Assembly (NCBI GenBank): GCA_900556785.1 | Contig: USQK01000045.1 | Location: 1 to 14,030 of the forward strand | Reading direction: 5' to 3' | DNA: 14,030 nucleotides | DNA from: an uncultured Veillonella sp. | GTDB lineage: Bacteria > Bacillota > Negativicutes > Veillonellales > Veillonellaceae | In this document: piece after piece, positions 7,207 to 13,396 of the stretch | How the letters are laid out: each line of letters opens with the position of its first letter | How positions within the stretch are numbered: position 1 is the first letter of the stretch | Notes under the pieces: generated by a model | Databases searched by the model: none | Seen by the model: only the letters and a program-made list of their open reading frames with translations | Told to the model about the DNA's origin: nothing | Translations under genes and position numbers: made by a program

Positions 7207-7253
7207 AAAAAAGGTTCCTAATAGTCACATAGGTGACCAATAGGAACCTCTTT
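7207..7253 (-). terminator. Strong terminator of the nfeD-floA operon
   Basis: Arms at 7212-7228 and 7233-7249 (beginning AGGTTCCT and ending AGGAACCT) form a 17-bp stem with two imperfect positions and a four-base loop. On the minus strand it runs into TTTTTT (7212-7207). It is about 130 nt downstream of the gene ending at 7381. The CTTT after the right arm could also help stop plus-strand transcripts. The stretch 7254-7380 holds nothing else recognisable. Confidence 0.88.
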
Positions 7254-7380
7254 CCATATGTAATTATATGCACCACATACGATAAGTGTAATTCTAGTTG
7301 CTATCACAATATCTGGGCATAAACCATCCATATTCTATGGCCTAACAACCTTCTAGTAGAGCTTATTGTTAGTATTCTAA

Positions 7381-8121
7381 TTAGCGATATCTCCGCTCTA
7401 GAGCTTTTGGCTTTCCTAAAATAATAGACCACTTCATCCCCTCTTTTAGGGCATGATTAGCTTTTCGTTTACGTGTTGAAGTTACAGCTGGGGCAGTTGT
7501 GACACTTACATTCTCAAGAAGAACACGACCCTCTTTAGATGCTTTATCTCGTTTAAACTCAGCTAATCGCTCATTTAAAGAAGGACCTATAACAGACTCT
7601 CGAGCCGAACGAGTTGTATTAGTACTAAAGCTAGTTGATTTAATTGAGGTTTTCTTGGATGAACCATGAGTACTTTGTTGCGTTGTAGATGCTTCATCGT
7701 AATGATCCTCGGAAGCTAAAACTGTTTGAGTTTTATCATTACTTGGATCCACTTCAACATGTTTATCAGATGTCTCCGTATCATCATATTGAAACAGTCT
7801 TCCACCCTTTTTTCGTAAAGGGGCCTCAGGATGCTGATTTTCAATCGGTCTATTTTTGAAGATTTCACGATAAAAATCATCATCATACAACAAATCCTCA
7901 GGTGAAGGTTCTACAGGCTTTTTCTCTATGGAGATACCATATTCACGCTCCATATCCTCCCAAGTCTGGCCAGAACTCGAACTTTCATAGTTATCATAGT
8001 CATCAGACTCTTCTGTATTCTTACTTTTTATAATCGAAAAAGCAATATACGCGATGATACCTAGAACAAATATAGGGTTATGCGAAAAGATAGATAGCAC
8101 AGAAGACAAAATAGAGTCCAT
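7381..8121 (-). CDS. Single-pass membrane protein with disordered charged region, third gene of the flotillin operon
   Basis: I do not recognise a named family. The 246-residue product has one membrane helix near its N-terminus (about residues 16-32, PIFVLGIIAYIAFSIIK). This is followed by an acidic, Ser/Thr-rich, low-complexity and probably disordered region (35-200), with short ordered-looking pieces such as TWEDMEREYGI at 53-63. The last 25 residues form a compact basic, hydrophobic block, EGMKWSIILGKPKALERRYR at 227-246. This resembles an ILGxPkAlR tail that I recall at the end of disordered proteins beside membrane genes in other Firmicutes; that comparison is from memory. The ATG lies 8 nt after the floA stop, and its ribosome binding site GGAGTAG (8130-8124, minus) starts on the last base of that stop. 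It is surely cotranscribed with nfeD and floA, and may be a microdomain cargo or tether. Confidence 0.8.
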   Translation of the reverse strand: MDSILSSVLSIFSHNPIFVLGIIAYIAFSIIKSKNTEESDDYDNYESSSSGQTWEDMEREYGISIEKKPVEPSPEDLLYDDDFYREIFKNRPIENQHPEAPLRKKGGRLFQYDDTETSDKHVEVDPSNDKTQTVLASEDHYDEASTTQQSTHGSSKKTSIKSTSFSTNTTRSARESVIGPSLNERLAEFKRDKASKEGRVLLENVSVTTAPAVTSTRKRKANHALKEGMKWSIILGKPKALERRYR

Positions 8122-8129
8122 AGCTACTC

Positions 8130-9086
8130 CTATTCACTATCTGCTAAGTTTTCACGCATTTTAGTGTCTGCAATAATATTATTCATATTGTAGTAATCCA
8201 TAACGCCAAGATTACCGTTTCTGAAAGCTTCTGCCAATGCTTTAGGAACTTCAGCTTGTGCTTCCACAACCTTAGCTTGCATGTCTTGTGTTTTCGCACG
8301 CATTTCTTGTTCTGTAGCAACAGCCATGGCACGGCGTTCTTCCGCACGAGCTTGAGCGATTTTCTTATCCGCTTCTGCTTGGTCAGTTTGCAATTGAGCA
8401 CCGATGTTACGACCCACATCTACGTCCGCAATATCGATGGACAAGATTTCGAATGCAGTACCCGCATCAAGACCTTTACCCAATACAGTACGAGAGATGT
8501 GATCTGGATTTTCTAGTACATCTGTGTGCTCTTCAGAGGAACCTACAGTTGTTACAATACCTTCACCAACACGGGCGATGATTGTCGCTTCACCAGCACC
8601 ACCAACGAGTCGGTCAATATTAGCACGTACAGTTACACGAGCACGAACCTTGAGTTCGATACCATTTTTTGCCACTGCAGAGATGATTGGTGTTTCAATC
8701 ACTTTAGGATTAACGGACATTTGAACCGCTTCCAATACGTCACGACCTGCAAGGTCAATAGCTGCGGAACGTTCGAATGTCAAAGGAATAGATGCGCGTT
8801 CAGCGGCAATCAACGCATCTACGACGCGGTCAACGTCACCACCTGCAAGGTAATGCGCTTCTAGCTGATTTACATTTACATCAAGGCCTGCTTTATTAGC
8901 TTTAATCAAAGGCATTACGATTTGGGATGGATTTACACGACGCAAGCGCATACCTACGAGTGTAAAGATACCAACATTAACGCCTGCTGCAAGAGCAGAT
9001 ACCCAAAGGCCTAATGGCACAACATACAAGAACACCATAATCCCAATCAGTAGAATGGGAATCAAAACTAAAATACCTACATCCAT
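8130..9086 (-). CDS. floA: Flotillin-like protein FloA
   Basis: The 318-residue product matches FloA (YqfA), the bacterial flotillin that assembles into foci on the cytoplasmic face of the membrane and organises functional membrane microdomains. An N-terminal hydrophobic segment (residues 4-47, broken around VPLGLWVS) anchors it as a hairpin. The SPFH/band-7-related region follows (about 50-235), and then a long Ala/Glu/Gln-rich coiled coil (about 235-290; AEADKKIAQARAEERRAMAVA). The tail GNLGVMDYYNMNNIIADTKMR (291-311, broken at Y298) is typical of FloA. Length fits the family's roughly 320-330 residues. I place the start at the ATG at 9086 rather than the in-frame ATG at 9098, because GGAGGT (9096-9091) lies between them and is the ribosome binding site. 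It is 36 nt after nfeD and 8 nt before the next gene. Confidence 0.96.
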   Translation of the reverse strand: MDVGILVLIPILLIGIMVFLYVVPLGLWVSALAAGVNVGIFTLVGMRLRRVNPSQIVMPLIKANKAGLDVNVNQLEAHYLAGGDVDRVVDALIAAERASIPLTFERSAAIDLAGRDVLEAVQMSVNPKVIETPIISAVAKNGIELKVRARVTVRANIDRLVGGAGEATIIARVGEGIVTTVGSSEEHTDVLENPDHISRTVLGKGLDAGTAFEILSIDIADVDVGRNIGAQLQTDQAEADKKIAQARAEERRAMAVATEQEMRAKTQDMQAKVVEAQAEVPKALAEAFRNGNLGVMDYYNMNNIIADTKMRENLADSE

Positions 9087-9090
9087 AATA

Positions 9091-9096
9091 ACCTCC
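9091..9096 (-). promoter_or_regulatory. Ribosome binding site deciding the floA start
   Basis: GGAGGT on the minus strand lies inside the apparent coding sequence if the ATG at 9098 were used, but four bases before the ATG at 9086. The upstream ATG has no Shine-Dalgarno match of its own, so the shorter product (starting MDVGILV) is the likely one. Confidence 0.7.
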
Positions 9097-9122
9097 ATTA
9101 TATACGACGATGTGGTGAAAGC

Positions 9123-9587
9123 TTAATCACGCTTTCTAACAATATTGCGGCCGCCTACAACACGCAGTACCACAATAGGTGAACCGGCATCGATGAAGTC
9201 CCCTTCAGTTACAACATCTACCAAATTACCATCAATTTCAGCAATACCTGCAGGGCGCAGTGTAGTATGAGCTACCCCCTCTTTACCAGCTAAGTCCTCT
9301 AATACATCATTAGATACATAGCCAGCTTTTGTCGTAGATCGTTGCCCTAAGGTAAACAATTTGCCTATCCAAGTCTTTTCAAAGTGATTAAAGAACACGA
9401 TGATAAGGACAATTAGTAAGGCCGTTAATCCTAGTACTGCATACAGCGCTACCGTTCCTTCTCCAAGAGCTACAAAAACGCCCCAAAGAAATGCACAATA
9501 ACCGATGAGTCCTAAAATACCGCCCGGTACAACGAGTTCTACCGCCATCAGGGCGATCCCTATAGCCATCCAAATTAAAAACTCCAT
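9123..9587 (-). CDS. NfeD-family membrane protein (short form)
   Basis: The 154-residue product is the short NfeD type, without the N-terminal ClpP-like protease domain of the long form. Three membrane segments fill about residues 2-68 (LIWMAIGIALMAVELVVPGG, then ILGLIGYCAFLWGVFVAL and TVALYAVLGLTALLIVLIIVFF). A soluble OB-fold-like domain follows (about 98-152), with the family pattern GKEGVAHTTLRPAGIAEIDG and VVTEGDFIDAGSPIVVLRV. NfeD proteins are nearly always encoded beside a flotillin/stomatin gene and are thought to work with it in the membrane; here floA follows 36 nt later. A GAGGAGGG ribosome binding site (9599-9592, minus) precedes the ATG. This is the first gene of a three-gene operon ending at the 7207 terminator. 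Confidence 0.92.
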   Translation of the reverse strand: MEFLIWMAIGIALMAVELVVPGGILGLIGYCAFLWGVFVALGEGTVALYAVLGLTALLIVLIIVFFNHFEKTWIGKLFTLGQRSTTKAGYVSNDVLEDLAGKEGVAHTTLRPAGIAEIDGNLVDVVTEGDFIDAGSPIVVLRVVGGRNIVRKRD

Positions 9588-9630
9588 AGGCCCTCCTCTC
9601 TATAATTAATTTTATGCAACTTATATATTC

Positions 9631-9659
9631 ATTATACAATATAAAGAATAAATTATAAA
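9631..9659 (-). promoter_or_regulatory. Candidate promoter of the nfeD-floA operon
   Basis: The minus strand carries a perfect TATAAT (9636-9631) about 44 nt before the nfeD ATG. The -35 position at 17-base spacing reads TTTATA (9659-9654), a weak match in a very AT-rich tract. The -10 is convincing, the -35 is not; a second TATAAT at 9657-9652 has no -35 partner either. Confidence 0.4.
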
Positions 9660-9669
9660 GAAAAATGAA

Positions 9670-9710
9670 AACGACTACTTTCACAGATTACACCTGATTC
9701 AGTAGTCGTT
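9670..9710 (-). terminator. Terminator after uraA
   Basis: On the minus strand AACGACTACT (9710-9701) pairs with AGTAGTCGTT (9679-9670) across a 21-nt loop that can pair further internally (CAG/CTG). The stem is followed by TTTCATTTTTC, a broken U-run. It lies about 115 nt downstream of the uraA stop and just upstream of the nfeD-floA promoter region, so it separates the two units. Confidence 0.72.
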
Positions 9711-9752
9711 GTTTATAAAGTATATTAGTTCAAAGTTTTAATGTTGTAGTTA

Positions 9753-9786
9753 TCCTCTATTAGAAGTTGTCCTCTATTAGAAGTTA
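9753..9786. repeat. 17-bp tandem duplication downstream of uraA
   Basis: TCCTCTATTAGAAGTTG (9753-9769) is followed directly by TCCTCTATTAGAAGTTA (9770-9786), identical in 16 of 17 bases. It sits in the untranslated stretch between the uraA stop and its terminator. It looks like a recent slippage duplication with no evident function. Confidence 0.75.
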
Positions 9787-9826
9787 TCATCTTAAGATAC
9801 TATTTCATTAATAGACTCAAATTAAA

Positions 9827-11110
9827 TTATACTTCTGTTTTTTTCAATTGGTCATTGCCAACGCCTGTTTTTTGAAGAATTAATAAGATAATACTCATTG
9901 CCATGCCTACTACAGTAGCAAGACCCATGCCTTTCAATACAACAGGACCTACAGCAAGTTCTGCACCGCTAAGACCTACAACGAGGATAACAGATGTTAA
10001 GATCATGTTAACAGGGTTTGTGTAGTCTACTTTACGTTCTACTAACATGCGCAAACCGGATGCTGCAATGATACCGAATAAGAGAATGGATACACCACCC
10101 ATAACAGGAACTGGAATAGCATGAATAAGAGCGGCTACTTTACCTACAAAGGAGATAATCATCGCAAGAACTGCAGCACCACCAATTACCCATACACTAA
10201 AGCAACGAGTAATAGCGAGGACACCGATATTTTCACCGTATGTCGTATTTGGTGTAGCACCAAAGAAACCAGAAAGGATGTTCGCAAGGCCATCACCGAG
10301 CAAGGAACGTTGTAGACCTGGTTCTTTCATCAAGTCTTTTGATACAATGTTGCTCGTTACAACTAAGTGACCTACGTGCTCAGCAAATACTACAAAGAGT
10401 GCTGGCATAATCATAATAATGGCATTGATATCAAATACAGGCATGCCATAGAACTGTGGTAAAGAGAACCAAGGAGCAGCCTCTACACCAGAGAAATCAA
10501 CAACGCCCATAAAGGCAGACAAGATATAGCCGGAAACAACGCCAATCAAAACAGGGATTACAGCTAAGAAGCCACGGAATACAACAGTACCAAGCAAGGT
10601 TACAACTAAGGAAAACATAGAGATAAAAATAGCTTGGCTGTGGCTCATGCCTAAATCTTGATTGCCAATAAGGCCAGACATACTCATCGCTACTGGTGCT
10701 AATTCCAAACCGATAATAGCTACGATAGCCCCCATCGCTGCTGGAGGGAATAACTTATCGATCCAACGAGTACCTATATAGCGAACCAGAACAGATAAAA
10801 TTACAAAGGATAAACCAAATACAACGAAGGCACCCTTTGCAGCCTCATAACCAAGACCTGCAGATAATACGCCTGCTACAGGAGCAATGAAAGCAAAGCT
10901 AGATCCGAGATATGCAGGGATTTTACCTTTACAAACAAATAAATACAGTAATGTACCGATACCATTCATAAATAAAGCTGTTGCCGGATCTACTTTTAAC
11001 AAATATGGTACCAATACAGTAGAACCAAACATAGCAAATAAATGTTGGAAACTAAGTGGCAACATTCGACCCCAGGACGGGCGTTCTTGGATATCAATAT
11101 AATCCTTCAT
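9827..11110 (-). CDS. uraA: Uracil/xanthine permease (NCS2 family, UraA-like)
   Basis: The 427-residue product is a proton-coupled nucleobase importer of the NCS2 family, with 14 expected membrane segments. It begins with the family start PLSFQHLFAMFGSTVLVP (18-35). Substrate-binding residues of E. coli UraA are matched: E244 and H248 in FAEHVGHLVVTSN (equivalent to E241 and H245), and E293 in TPNTTYGENIGVLAITR (286-302, equivalent to E290). GSSFAFIAPV (69-78) covers the short-strand region that also contacts the base. Uracil is the likeliest substrate; xanthine or another base is possible. Length is typical. The ATG follows AGGAGA (11120-11115, minus). It lies 110 nt after the SEDS gene and may be read from that operon, from its own weak promoter, or both; the leader contains the hairpin at 11147-11176. 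Confidence 0.92.
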   Translation of the reverse strand: MKDYIDIQERPSWGRMLPLSFQHLFAMFGSTVLVPYLLKVDPATALFMNGIGTLLYLFVCKGKIPAYLGSSFAFIAPVAGVLSAGLGYEAAKGAFVVFGLSFVILSVLVRYIGTRWIDKLFPPAAMGAIVAIIGLELAPVAMSMSGLIGNQDLGMSHSQAIFISMFSLVVTLLGTVVFRGFLAVIPVLIGVVSGYILSAFMGVVDFSGVEAAPWFSLPQFYGMPVFDINAIIMIMPALFVVFAEHVGHLVVTSNIVSKDLMKEPGLQRSLLGDGLANILSGFFGATPNTTYGENIGVLAITRCFSVWVIGGAAVLAMIISFVGKVAALIHAIPVPVMGGVSILLFGIIAASGLRMLVERKVDYTNPVNMILTSVILVVGLSGAELAVGPVVLKGMGLATVVGMAMSIILLILQKTGVGNDQLKKTEV

Positions 11111-11146
11111 CTTTTCTCCTCACACACAATACAAGTACGTTGCATT

Positions 11147-11176
11147 TATACAGCACCTCTTTAGAGATGCTATATA
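11147..11176 (-). promoter_or_regulatory. Leader hairpin upstream of uraA
   Basis: Read as minus-strand RNA, the stretch folds into a 14-bp stem around AGCAUCUCU and AGAGGUGCU. Its only two non-Watson-Crick positions are G·U wobbles; the plus-strand RNA would have C·A mismatches there. No U-run follows, so it is not a terminator for the SEDS gene. It would sit near the 5' end of a transcript from the promoter at 11188-11217. It does not resemble the PyrR-binding loop that I know from uracil genes in Firmicutes. Confidence 0.5.
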
Positions 11177-11187
11177 AATCCACACTA

Positions 11188-11217
11188 AATATATTCACCT
11201 TATACTACATAAGTTAA
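11188..11217 (-). promoter_or_regulatory. Weak candidate promoter for uraA
   Basis: On the minus strand TTAACT (11217-11212) and TATATT (11193-11188) are separated by 18 bases, just after the SEDS stop codon. The -10 matches five of six positions, the -35 four of six. The transcript would start near 11181 and include the hairpin at 11147-11176. Confidence 0.3.
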
Positions 11218-11220
11218 ATA

Positions 11221-12564
11221 TCAACGTTCGGACCTAGGTCGTCTACGAGTAGGCTTTTTAGTCTCTCTCGGTCTGAATGGACCAGGCATTTCCGTTTTTT
11301 GAGGACGCTTCGGAGCAGCCGGTTTGAATCGACTTTGCGTTTCCTCACGTAAAGACGGCAAAGCCTCAGCAGTACCAACTTGTTTTACACCTTCCACATT
11401 GCGACGACCAACGCTAGCTAACAAGCCTATGGCCATAAAGTTCATCAACAACGAAGAACCACCATAACTAATAAATGGCAAAGGCACACCAGTTACAGGC
11501 ATAATGCCACAAACCATGGCGATGTTAAATAATGCTTGTCCACTGATGAGCAAGGTTATCCCCATCGCTAACCATCTACCAAATTCATCGCGAGATCGAT
11601 TAGCAATGCGGAAACCAAAGTATGTAAAGGCTGCCACCAAAAGAACTACAAAGACTGCACCGATAAAGCCCATTTCTTGAGCCCACACGGCAAATGCAAA
11701 GTCTGTATGAGCTTCTGGCAAGTAAAAGTACTTAGATGTACCTTGCATAAAGCCTTCCCCAAGAATACCACCAGAACCTACAGCCAAAAGACCTTGCACC
11801 GTTTGATAGCCCATATCTTGAGCATGAGGCCAAGGGTCGAACCAAGACTGAATCCGCTCCCAACGATACGGTGACATACGAGCTGCAATAAATCCTATCA
11901 CGCCAGCTACAGCAAAGGCACCACCAAAGAATCGACCATCAAAACCTGCTAAATAAATTAATATGAAGGAGAACCCAAAGATTAGCACAGTTGTCCCCAT
12001 ATCTGGTTGCAAGATCGTTAACACTGCAAAGATGATAGGCCAAACTAACATTGGCAACATATAACCTACGCGCTCACTCACATACCCTTGTAAGTTTGTG
12101 AGTGGATTATTATATCTTGATTTACCCCATTTTCTCATGGTACTCAATTTAGCAGATGTCCATATTATGGCGGCTAACTTGGCAAATTCCGACGGCTGTA
12201 TCGATACGGGGCCGATAACGATCCACCGACGCGCACCATTAATAACAGAGCCCGCCACAAGAACTAACACCATGCCTATTAGGGTTGCAATCATTATGCG
12301 TTGCAACATATGTGGCTTTTGTAGTTGTCTATAATCATACCGATATAAAATAACACCTATTGCCATTGAAAGAAATAGGAAACCTATATGTTTTGAAAAG
12401 TACCCTAAAAGCCCTGTATTTTCGTAAATAGAGCTAATATAGGTGGCACTGAAGATATTCACACTACCTATAATCGTAATGAGTAATATAGGTAAGAGCA
12501 TACCTTGTAAATCATTTTTAAAGAGTGAGCCCCACCGACTATCCCCCTTATTCGGTGTTTCCAT
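11221..12564 (-). CDS. ftsW: SEDS-family peptidoglycan glycosyltransferase, FtsW-like
   Basis: The 447-residue product is a polytopic SEDS protein, which polymerises lipid II into glycan strands together with a class B penicillin-binding protein. Hallmarks are GARRWIVIGPVSIQPSEFAK (110-129), LQPDMGTTVLIF (185-196), MGYQTVQGLLAVGSGGILGEG (251-271), SKYFYLPEAHTDFAFAVW (277-294, where D288 corresponds to the catalytic Asp) and TGVPLPFISYGGSSL (358-372). The YLPEAHTDF form and the preceding SKYF favour FtsW/SpoVE over RodA, but both roles should be kept open. After the last helix comes a 60-residue basic, Pro-rich tail (388-447, ending TRRRPRSER), longer than usual and probably cytoplasmic. The start is 1 nt from the trmB stop, with AAAGGAGG inside the end of trmB, so translation is probably coupled. 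Confidence 0.88.
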   Translation of the reverse strand: METPNKGDSRWGSLFKNDLQGMLLPILLITIIGSVNIFSATYISSIYENTGLLGYFSKHIGFLFLSMAIGVILYRYDYRQLQKPHMLQRIMIATLIGMVLVLVAGSVINGARRWIVIGPVSIQPSEFAKLAAIIWTSAKLSTMRKWGKSRYNNPLTNLQGYVSERVGYMLPMLVWPIIFAVLTILQPDMGTTVLIFGFSFILIYLAGFDGRFFGGAFAVAGVIGFIAARMSPYRWERIQSWFDPWPHAQDMGYQTVQGLLAVGSGGILGEGFMQGTSKYFYLPEAHTDFAFAVWAQEMGFIGAVFVVLLVAAFTYFGFRIANRSRDEFGRWLAMGITLLISGQALFNIAMVCGIMPVTGVPLPFISYGGSSLLMNFMAIGLLASVGRRNVEGVKQVGTAEALPSLREETQSRFKPAAPKRPQKTEMPGPFRPRETKKPTRRRPRSER

Positions 12565-12565
12565 G

Positions 12566-13225
12566 TTAAGCCTCCTTTTGTACTTTTGGCTTAATTGCTT
12601 CTAAGCGGAAAATAGGTTGCCCTTTAGCACTAAACTTTTCTTCATACTCAGTTTTTACATTTGGAAGGTCTGTACTATGTAAATCATAGGTTACATTTTT
12701 AAGTTCCCATCCGCATTCTTTGAATTCTTCAAGAGAGAACATAAATAAACCTTCATTATCAGTTTTAAAGTGAACCTCACCACCGTCTTTTAAAAGACGA
12801 GCATAACGATCGAGGAATGTATGATATGTGAGGCGACGCTTAGCATGCTTTGCCTTAGGCCATGGATCACAGAAGTTGATATAGAAGCGATCTACTTCAC
12901 CTGGCGCAACAATCTCTTCAATACCAGCGATATCAAAAAGAGATACCTTAGCATTATCTCGTTCTGCTTCAAAGATTTTTTGTGCTGCGTAATAGATTAC
13001 CCCAATTTGCACTTCAAATCCTACGAAGTTAGCATCTGGATACGCTTCGGACATGCCCGCAATAAAGCGTCCCTTACCTGTACCAAGCTCCATATATAAT
13101 GGTCGTTCAGGATGTACAAATAACTCACGCCATTTACCCTTATACTGCTCTTGACCAGATAAAATAATATGAGAGTCATATTCGTGGATAGCTTCATCAA
13201 TCCACGGTTTTCTACGAAGGCGCAT
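12566..13225 (-). CDS. trmB: tRNA (guanine-N7-)-methyltransferase
   Basis: The 219-residue cytoplasmic enzyme transfers a methyl group from S-adenosylmethionine to N7 of G46 in the tRNA variable loop. The Rossmann motif I is YMELGTGKGRF (44-54), followed by motif II with NFVGFEVQ (66-73). The family signature INFCDPWPKAKHAKRRL (116-132) holds the catalytic-region Asp and Pro-Trp-Pro. FKTDNEGLF (153-161) and the C-terminal TEYEEKFSAKGQPIFRLE (192-209), which binds substrate, are both present, so the protein looks intact. AAGGAGA (13236-13230, minus) precedes the ATG. It is the first gene of a unit with the ftsW-like gene and possibly uraA, driven by the strong promoter at 13295-13323. Confidence 0.96.
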   Translation of the reverse strand: MRLRRKPWIDEAIHEYDSHIILSGQEQYKGKWRELFVHPERPLYMELGTGKGRFIAGMSEAYPDANFVGFEVQIGVIYYAAQKIFEAERDNAKVSLFDIAGIEEIVAPGEVDRFYINFCDPWPKAKHAKRRLTYHTFLDRYARLLKDGGEVHFKTDNEGLFMFSLEEFKECGWELKNVTYDLHSTDLPNVKTEYEEKFSAKGQPIFRLEAIKPKVQKEA

Positions 13226-13294
13226 ACTTTCTCCTTACATCTATATTAATTATTAATTATATCTATTATTACAGGTCATATACCTATCTTATTA

Positions 13295-13323
13295 ATTATA
13301 GAAAAGGGGGCGTTAAACGTCAA
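13295..13323 (-). promoter_or_regulatory. Strong sigma-A promoter of trmB-ftsW
   Basis: On the minus strand TTGACG (13323-13318) and a perfect TATAAT (13300-13295) are separated by exactly 17 bases, the best promoter match in the window. The spacer holds a run of five C residues. Transcription would start near 13288, giving a leader of about 62 nt before trmB. Confidence 0.82.
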
Positions 13324-13358
13324 TTATATTTCCCTTTTCTACATATGATTTAGAACAT

Positions 13359-13388
13359 AAAAAGACCTACCTCCGAAGAAGTAGGTCT
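13359..13388 (-). terminator. Terminator with C(UUCG)G tetraloop after the CMD-like gene
   Basis: In minus-strand RNA, AGACCUACUUC (13388-13378) and GAGGUAGGUCU (13373-13363) form an 11-bp stem, with one U·G wobble, closed by a UUCG loop between C and G. A run of five U follows (13363-13359). The hairpin begins eight bases after the stop codon of the gene ending at 13397, and 40 bases before the trmB -35 box. Confidence 0.93.
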
Positions 13389-13396
13389 AAATGGTA

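Noticed and set aside
7254..7380. A possible small gene or RNA between the 7207 terminator and the gene at 7381
   Set aside because: No open frame with a ribosome binding site and no stable stem-loop was seen; it is best taken as the 3' untranslated end of the floA operon.
9087..9098. An upstream ATG for floA giving four extra residues
   Set aside because: The ribosome binding site GGAGGT lies inside those four codons, so the downstream ATG at 9086 is the sensible start.
11111..11220. PyrR-type attenuator in front of uraA
   Set aside because: The hairpin does not contain the conserved PyrR-binding loop sequence that I know, and there is no terminator stem with a U-run before the ATG.
13226..13262. 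AT-rich TTAATTATTAATTA stretch as a Fur-like operator
   Set aside because: It lacks the GATAAT hexamer arrangement of a Fur box and is likely just AT-rich leader sequence of trmB.
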